From: Salvia splendens | Taxonomy: Eukaryota; Streptophyta; Magnoliopsida; Lamiales; Lamiaceae | Reading direction: 5' to 3' | DNA length: 64,000 nt | Assembly: GCF_004379255.2 (NCBI RefSeq) | Contig: NC_056037.1 | Location: 9,372,902-9,436,901 of the forward strand | Shown here: piece by piece, positions 58,530 through 64,000 of the stretch | Layout: every line of letters starts with the position of its first letter | How positions within the stretch are numbered: the first letter of the stretch is position 1 | Made by a program: the position numbers and the translations under genes | The notes under the pieces: model-generated | The model's database searches: none | What the model saw: the letters and a program-made list of their open reading frames with translations, nothing else | Told to the model about the DNA's origin: nothing

Positions 58530-58863
58530 GATAGTATATCCAAGTTTGATACAATCTCTAATTATTTTGCTGAATAATTTGAAGTCGTTTGGTATTCCTA
58601 ATCATGCATAGCTTTTGAAGGTTGGTTTTCATGTTTTGTTGATAAGGAACATTGATCATTCTAATGAGTTGTGTAATGGAACTCTGTTGATAATCACACG
58701 TTTTGGTAATCATGTTTTCGAGGTGAAAGTTTTGGTTGGTCATAACATTGGTGAAAAAGTTTTGATTCCTATAATTTCTTTAACTTCTGATCCAAAATTG
58801 TCATTCAAGTTTTACGCACTGTCAATTCCCTTTGACTATTGTCTCATGGGTGATTTAATTTGA
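58530..58863 (+). pseudogene. Helitron Pif1-like helicase, C-terminal remnant
   Basis: From 58615 the frame reads KVGFHVLLIRNIDHSNELCN, GTLLIITRFGNHVFE and KVLIPIISLTSDPKLSFKF. This matches the conserved stretch KVGxPVMLLRNIDxxxGLCNGTRL of plant Helitron helicases. Upstream, 58570-58612 appears to encode a degraded FLNNLKSFGIPNH with a frameshift and stop. The typical RRQFPxxxxFAMTINKSQGQ that should follow is lost. Its presence confirms the Helitron assignment and shows the element descends from an autonomous one. Confidence 0.8.
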
Positions 58864-59577
58864 AATATTTTAGTACGCAACCGTTGTGATTAAAGACATT
58901 AAGGTTACTATTGTTAATATTTTAATTATAATATCCGTGTTCCAAATTATTCATCATTTTTATTACCATTTGCATTATGGGTATATAAAGAGGATAATAT
59001 GGAAACGATTGATAAATTTTTTTATGTCAACGTATAGATAGAAATATTTAAGTGTGCAAATGTGATTATAAGAATTTTGTTTAATGCTACATAAGATTAC
59101 GTAAATATATATTTCCACATGCATAGAATTTATTTTTTGAATACATATGTTTTGTTGATTAAAATTAATGAACTATTTATTTATTTAAATTATATGATTT
59201 TTTCGTCTCATATCCTCATTTGCACATGTATTTTCTTTTATTTATATATCTTATTCTAACTAACCCACTATTTATCATTAATCGTGTATCTCATGTTTGT
59301 CATTTGTTTTATTTTATTTTACTCAACTCATATCATAAATTAATATTGCATAAAATCGTTTGCCAAACATAAATATTACATTTCTCTTTTTGTTACTGTT
59401 TATAATATTTTTAATCCTTTATAATGTTATGAATACTTATTATAATTAACACATTTTTTTAATCATAAATATTATTAATTCTCTTTATCCTCTTTTTTTT
59501 TATTTTTCTTATATTTAAATTTAACTTCATTATTTAAAAATCTTATGTCCCGTGCATAGCACGGGTGATAACACTAG

Positions 59578-60290
59578 TTTGATAAAATTTCAACTTGATT
59601 GGCCCGTAACACAAGATGAGCTTATCCAAAATTTGATAGGCTCGTTCAATTGTTTGTTTCTCTTTAATCTTTAGAGTGATATTATATAGGTTAATTTAAA
59701 TAATTTTTTTGTGTTATGTTTTTTTCATCGACTTGACTTCAAAATTTTCTGATCTAATCCGTTGTAAATTGATATTGTACTGATGTAGAGTTATGGTTTG
59801 AAATGTGATTTATATAGGGCTAATTTGCCCTATCTGAATTGGGATAGACTTGAGTTTAAGGGATAAGATAGCTTCAAATTCTTGCCTGATTCAGAAGACC
59901 TAGAGCAACTTAGCGGACCGCTGGGCAAGACTTGAATGGTTGTTGACTCTGGTCGGCAGACCGCTGAGTCAACCCATGTCAAACTTGGCGGACCGCTAAC
60001 TTGTGGTAATGTGTTAGTTTAACTCTGCTCTTTGTAACTTTTTGCTAGAGAAAAACCTACGTAATTCACATGGAATGTAGTTAAAACAACTTGCACCCAA
60101 TCCCTAAATCATGAACATTACGTGTTTATCGCCAATTTTTCACAAAATCAAATTTTGTCCAAATTAAATTCAATTTGGTAATTCAGAATGTCCAAATGAT
60201 ATTGTCTTTACCTAAAGTGATAAATCGGAATGTCTAACTAGACCAAAACTACTTCGTTTCATCACAAAATACATAATAATTTAATTTTAA
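59578..60290. other. Intergenic DNA
   Basis: No gene. The segment at about 59653-59690 (CAATTGTTTGTTTCTCTTTA, then ATCTTTAGAGTGATA) resembles 55998-56034 on the other side of the Helitron. Confidence 0.4.
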
Positions 60291-60299
60291 TTGAAAAAT

Positions 60300-60999
60300 G
60301 ACTAAAGTCTCATTTTGGTCCTTAACATATTGTGATTTTTTTATATTGGTCCAAAACATTATCTTTTGAATTATTCGGTCCACTGCCACTACATTTCCCC
60401 TTATGAAACTCGCCCTCATAGACATCCCCATTGGTGTATGCTTGAACATAACACCCGGAAATGACCTTCTTATCCGCCTTCTGCCTCGAACCAATCGACC
60501 AAAGCACTGGAAAATGAGGTCGGCTCACCCGGCCCCTGGCATTTAGTAGGACTTGGCAAGCACCGGAAAATGAGGCCTTAGGCATGGTTTCGGAGTATAT
60601 AGGTTTTACACTGGTGACGTACATTCTCAACGGAGGGGGTGATGATGTAAGGAGGGGGCGAGGCTGAGGGATGAGCCGGTGACGACGGTGGTGGGGGCGA
60701 TGAGGGGGAATCGAGAGGCGGGGAGGGCGGCGGAGATGGTGGAGATGCTGGAGGGGGGAGGAGGTGGGGGGGGGGGGTTATTTTATAATTATTATTATTA
60801 TTTTTGAATTAATTAAAAATGATTAATCATGTCAAAATCCGATAAATCCACGTTGACTGTTAAATTTTAACAATTTCGTCCATTTCGGACTAAATGTGAT
60901 CCGATTTCAAATGTGAGGGACCAAATAATTCAAAAGATAATGTTTTGGACCAAAATCAAAAAATCGCAATATGTTAAGGACCAAAATGAGACTTTAGTC
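60300..60999 (-). mobile_element. Pack-MULE with captured MORN-repeat fragment, 700 bp
   Basis: A perfect 9-bp duplication TTGAAAAAT flanks it (60291-60299 and 61000-61008). The ends GACTAAAGTCTCATTTTGGT are identical in inverted orientation, and the repeat continues for about 90 bp (TCCTTAACATATTG, TGGTCCAAAACATTATC). The interior holds GC-rich gene-derived sequence on the minus strand (60380-60780). Confidence 0.93.
60384..60780 (-). pseudogene. Captured fragment of a MORN-repeat protein gene
   Basis: On the minus strand the frame contains NGDVYEGEFHKGKCSGSG, the first MORN repeat of plant MORN-only membrane proteins (the At4g17080/At1g77660 type, often labelled SET7/9-like). It is preceded by SRQKADKKVISGCYVQAYT and, further upstream, by a Pro/Ser-rich N-terminal-like stretch encoded at about 60620-60770. 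Similarity stops immediately after the first repeat, where the MULE inverted repeat begins, so the remaining repeats are absent. Not functional as a full protein. Confidence 0.72.
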
Positions 61000-61008
61000 T
61001 TGAAAAAT

Positions 61009-63329
61009 CTATCTAATTAATCAACAAAAGGATATTGTCATGATGTTTTTATTTCATTTAACATTAGTTTTGTCGTGTTATCTCTAAGTATTTACAATTG
61101 TCAATGTATATACCACATAGTGTGATTCAACCTTATGAGAACACTTGATCTTGGCAAATTAGCTACGCATTAGAAATCATACAGTAGTAGTATTTTTTTC
61201 CCCAATCAAAAAAATTCTGAACACATTTTTATCTAGTAGTCCAATAGTTTACAGCTCAAGGTAGTGAAGATCTTAACTGACATATAACTAACATATTTTT
61301 GGCTAGTAGCCCAAAAGTTTACAGTTTACTACTCAAGGTTTGTAAAGAGAAATATATATAGTTTGAGATATATTTTCATAAAACGCTATAAATTCAAATA
61401 TTAAATCACAATTTTCTATTACAACCATATATAGTAAAATATTTACTAATGAAAGCGAAAGAGGCCGAAACCGTATAAGATTTTGATTTGATATGGTCAA
61501 AACACGTTTGCGTGTTGTTTGTTTATCATGCACTTTCTTCCATTTTGTATGTTTATCTAATTTTGGTAACTGGTTTCAATAACTGCTACAAATAATAGAT
61601 GGAACATGAAATATATCTCAACACTTTTATTTCATTAAAATGAAACCTTATCACAGTGACTTCACTAATGCACCCTAAAACTACGTGTCACGACGCGAGA
61701 TAGAATATTTTTTAAGACTAAACTAATTTTAAGAGAGCGAACTCATTTTTATAGGGAGTAATTTTAAGAGAATTTTTTAAGATCAAACTTATTTTAAGAC
61801 AATTTTAAAACTCATTTTTCATTGAAATCGAACTCCCAACTTATTAATAGTATTGATTTTAGTTTGAAATTTTATTTTGATGAATACGCTGAAGCAGAGT
61901 AAAAAATGTTATTTGAAATTTTATTAGTGCATTAATTAAAAAAATAAATTCCATTATGTAAATTGAATTTATTTTTCAATGAATTTCATATTTGAAATTT
62001 TCATAATACTATATTTTTTAATTTCAATAATATGTAATTTTAAAAATTAATTATTTACTTTTCTACTTTTAATAATGTCCAATTTTAGAATTTTAACTAT
62101 ATATTTAACTTTTAAATTTCAATAATTTTTGTATTTTAATTAAATTATAAATTTTATTTAATTATAATATACTGATAAATACAGTACTATAATATATAAA
62201 CGTGAATAAAAATTAAAAAAGTGAAAATGCATGAATAGTTTAGGCAAAGAGACGTTAGTTATTATTTTTTAAATAAAGAATGAAGTGAAAAATGGTAATG
62301 AGATTAATTTAAAATATTAATGAGAGATATTGCGTTATGAATGCTCTAACAATTAAAGTCAATGGTTTGACAAATAAAAAATGCCCCCAAAATTTCAATT
62401 TCACATGCTGCCGCCCTACCTAATAAGTTAATTAGTCGATAATCTTTAGCACGCTAATCAATTTTGATAATCAATTATATAATGACCGCAATATTAGGTT
62501 ACCAAATGCGCAGAAATTTCTTTTCCTCTGATCATGCGGACATTTACTCTGCCTTTTAAATTTCTTACTTAACTCATTTATGCATATTGATGAAAGAATG
62601 CAAAGTTTATACTATTAGTTGTCAGTTATTAATGAAAAATTATTTTACTATCTATTTTCAATTTTAACACAGTTTAGGAAATATAAGATCATCACCTTCC
62701 AATACTTTGCAATATCAATAACCATCATTTATTCCTAACATTAGAAATTTTGCATATTGAACGCAATTATTATCGAACTCAAAATGTCGTGCAACCGAAT
62801 TGTGGTCACACCTGATTCGGTAAGGGTCATGTTAATACTTTAACCACTTTAAATTTTTGTTAATTTTATAGTAATACAAAAATAAAATACAGTGATATTA
62901 TTGCACCGATCATGTGAAAATTGCATAATGAGTTCAAACAAGTACTCCATCAAGCAAAATTTGAACAAGAAAATAAAACAATCTTTTACATTTTGACTAA
63001 AATGATATAGCTGATTACTATAATGTCAGTTTAGCCTCTGAAGCAGCAATAAACATCATGATAACCATTTAAAATTATTTTTACACCCAGGCAATGAAAT
63101 GAATTTTATTATACACAACATTATCATCACATAAGAATTATTAAAAATTACATAAACCCAATATATAAAATATAAAATCTCCATGATCCTCCTACAAACT
63201 GCAAAACTCTAATGATCTTCGTTTCAATGAATATCTTTAATTAATTCTGTATATTTAACAAAAAACGGAATTGATAGGTACAAACCGGAGAAGCACATGG
63301 CAGTTAGACCAGAACAGTTGTACATCCAT
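61009..63329. other. AT-rich intergenic DNA downstream of the ATL gene
   Basis: No gene recognised. The part next to 63329 is presumably the 3' UTR of the minus-strand ATL gene. Confidence 0.5.
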
Positions 63330-63983
63330 TCACTGCCTCTCTAGATCGGGCAGCCCGTCTTCCTGCCCGCACGACTGACTCTGGATTCTTCTAGAAGATC
63401 TCTCTCTACTCAGAATCCGCCGGAACGAGCTCAATCTCGAGCTCGATCCGCCGCCGATCTTCGCTTCCGACGTCCCCTCCTGCGGCGGAGCCGTGGCCAA
63501 TCCCTCCCTCGGCTCCGCCACAAGGCGCGGCTCCGCCTCCGTCCGGCACACCGGACACGTGGAATTGGATCCGAGCCACCGATCGATGCAATCTGCATGA
63601 AAGGTGTGCTTGCAATTCGGCAAATTCCGAGCGATCTCGCCGTCTTCGAGCGCGCTGATGCAGACGGGGCACTCGACGGCGGCGGAGGAGGCGGATTTGA
63701 AGAGGAATTTGGGGAGGGAGGCGATGACGGAGGGGTCGACGCCGGAGATTGGAGGGTCGGGGGGTCGGAATGTGCCGGGGGAGGAGGCGATGAAGCCGAG
63801 GCGGCGGAGGGAGGCCTGGCGGCGGGCTTGGCGGCGGAGGACGCAGCGGGCGTAGATGTGGAGGACCGTGACGAGGAGGACGACGACGGAGAGGGAGACG
63901 ATGGCGGTGAGCATGATCTTGCTGTTGAGATCGCTGTAGTTTTGGCGAGTGAAGAAGTCATCGTCGTTGTCGTTCATTGACAT
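63330..63983 (-). CDS. ATL: ATL-type RING-H2 E3 ubiquitin ligase (217 aa)
   Basis: ATL proteins are plant membrane-anchored ubiquitin ligases, often in endomembranes or plasma membrane and involved in stress responses. Residues 23-45 form a transmembrane helix (IMLTAIVSLSVVVLLVTVLH), followed by basic RRQARRQASLRR. The GLD motif appears as GVDPSVIASLPKF (81-93). The RING-H2 at 105-146 has the pattern C-x2-C-x15-C-x-H-x2-H-x2-C-x10-C-x2-C, including CKHTFHADCIDRWL with the Pro and Trp usual for E2 contact. The Ser/Arg-rich tail SSRLSSFRRILSRERSSRR is typical of the ATL40/41 group. Single exon, intact. The ATG at 63983 is used; an in-frame ATG two codons on is an alternative. Its promoter lies beyond the window. 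Confidence 0.96.
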   Translation of the reverse strand: MSMNDNDDDFFTRQNYSDLNSKIMLTAIVSLSVVVLLVTVLHIYARCVLRRQARRQASLRRLGFIASSPGTFRPPDPPISGVDPSVIASLPKFLFKSASSAAVECPVCISALEDGEIARNLPNCKHTFHADCIDRWLGSNSTCPVCRTEAEPRLVAEPREGLATAPPQEGTSEAKIGGGSSSRLSSFRRILSRERSSRRIQSQSCGQEDGLPDLERQ

Positions 63984-64000
63984 CACTGAGTTTGGAATTT

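Larger units (their letters stand above)
56075..59577 (+). mobile_element. Helitron, 3503 bp, with captured gene fragments
   Basis: The 3' end has the Helitron hallmark: a perfect 7-bp stem hairpin CCCGTGCATAGCACGGG (59549-59565), 8 bp before a terminal CTAG (59574-59577), followed by T. The likely 5' end is TCTATCAATATCTAAAGG at 56075, preceded by A, which fits insertion between A and T without target duplication. Inside are a fragment of a host PAK1IP1-like gene near the 5' end and a remnant of the element's own Pif1-type helicase near 58530-58863. The 3' end is secure; the 5' end is inferred from the TC start and its position just before the captured fragment. Confidence 0.78.

Noticed and set aside
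58615..58863. Considered as an independent small gene
   Set aside because: It matches Helitron helicase and lies inside the Helitron, so it is a remnant of the element.
63431..63980. Long frames overlapping the ATL gene on both strands
   Set aside because: Shadows of GC-rich coding DNA; only the RING-H2 frame has a domain.

Overview
This is nuclear DNA of a flowering plant, almost certainly a eudicot. It is AT-rich, its genes have GT-AG introns, and it carries plant-only families (GLK, IDD, ERF, E6-like, ATL) among plant transposons. The style of the repeats would fit an asterid such as a Lamiales species, but that is a guess and no species call is possible from the sequence alone.

Layout. 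1-5 kb: AT-rich intergenic DNA with a 2.2 kb AT-rich Mutator-like element (2772-4932). 5-10 kb: three PIF/Harbinger derivatives, two of them 10 bp apart, carrying complementary broken genes (Myb-like partner at 6972-8251, transposase at 8915-9469). 10-13.2 kb: a possible glutaredoxin remnant, then a Pack-MULE (11633-13156) holding a captured LRR receptor-kinase fragment with a Stowaway inside it. 18.6-21.2 kb: an INDETERMINATE DOMAIN zinc-finger gene whose last exon is split by an 825 bp hAT-like element. 21.5-29.7 kb: no gene seen; Stowaway, Tourist, hAT and fold-back elements. 30.8-35.2 kb: a GOLDEN2-LIKE gene in six exons with a Harbinger insertion in intron 2 and a 17-nt deletion in the DNA-binding exon. 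37.7-38.6 kb: an E6-like secreted protein. 42.1-42.5 kb: a short ERF repressor. 44.0-50.6 kb: a complete-length but broken Ty1/copia retrotransposon with near-identical LTRs. 52.8-56.0 kb: a RING1-like E3 ligase gene with a minisatellite in an early intron. 56.1-59.6 kb: a Helitron carrying a captured PAK1IP1-like fragment and a helicase remnant. 60.3-61.0 kb: a second Pack-MULE with a MORN-repeat fragment. 63.3-64.0 kb: an ATL-type RING-H2 ligase on the minus strand.

The genes do not form a pathway. They are separate regulators: GLK (chloroplast development), IDD (developmental zinc finger), ERF (GCC-box repressor), RING1-like (possibly chromatin) and ATL (membrane ubiquitin ligase). The main story is transposon activity. 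Two regulatory genes are structurally damaged (IDD, GLK), and at least three elements of two transposon orders have picked up pieces of host genes (receptor kinase, MORN protein, PAK1IP1). Both intact and decayed ends with target-site duplications can be read directly. No rRNA gene, intact tRNA gene, CRISPR array or prokaryotic feature is present.
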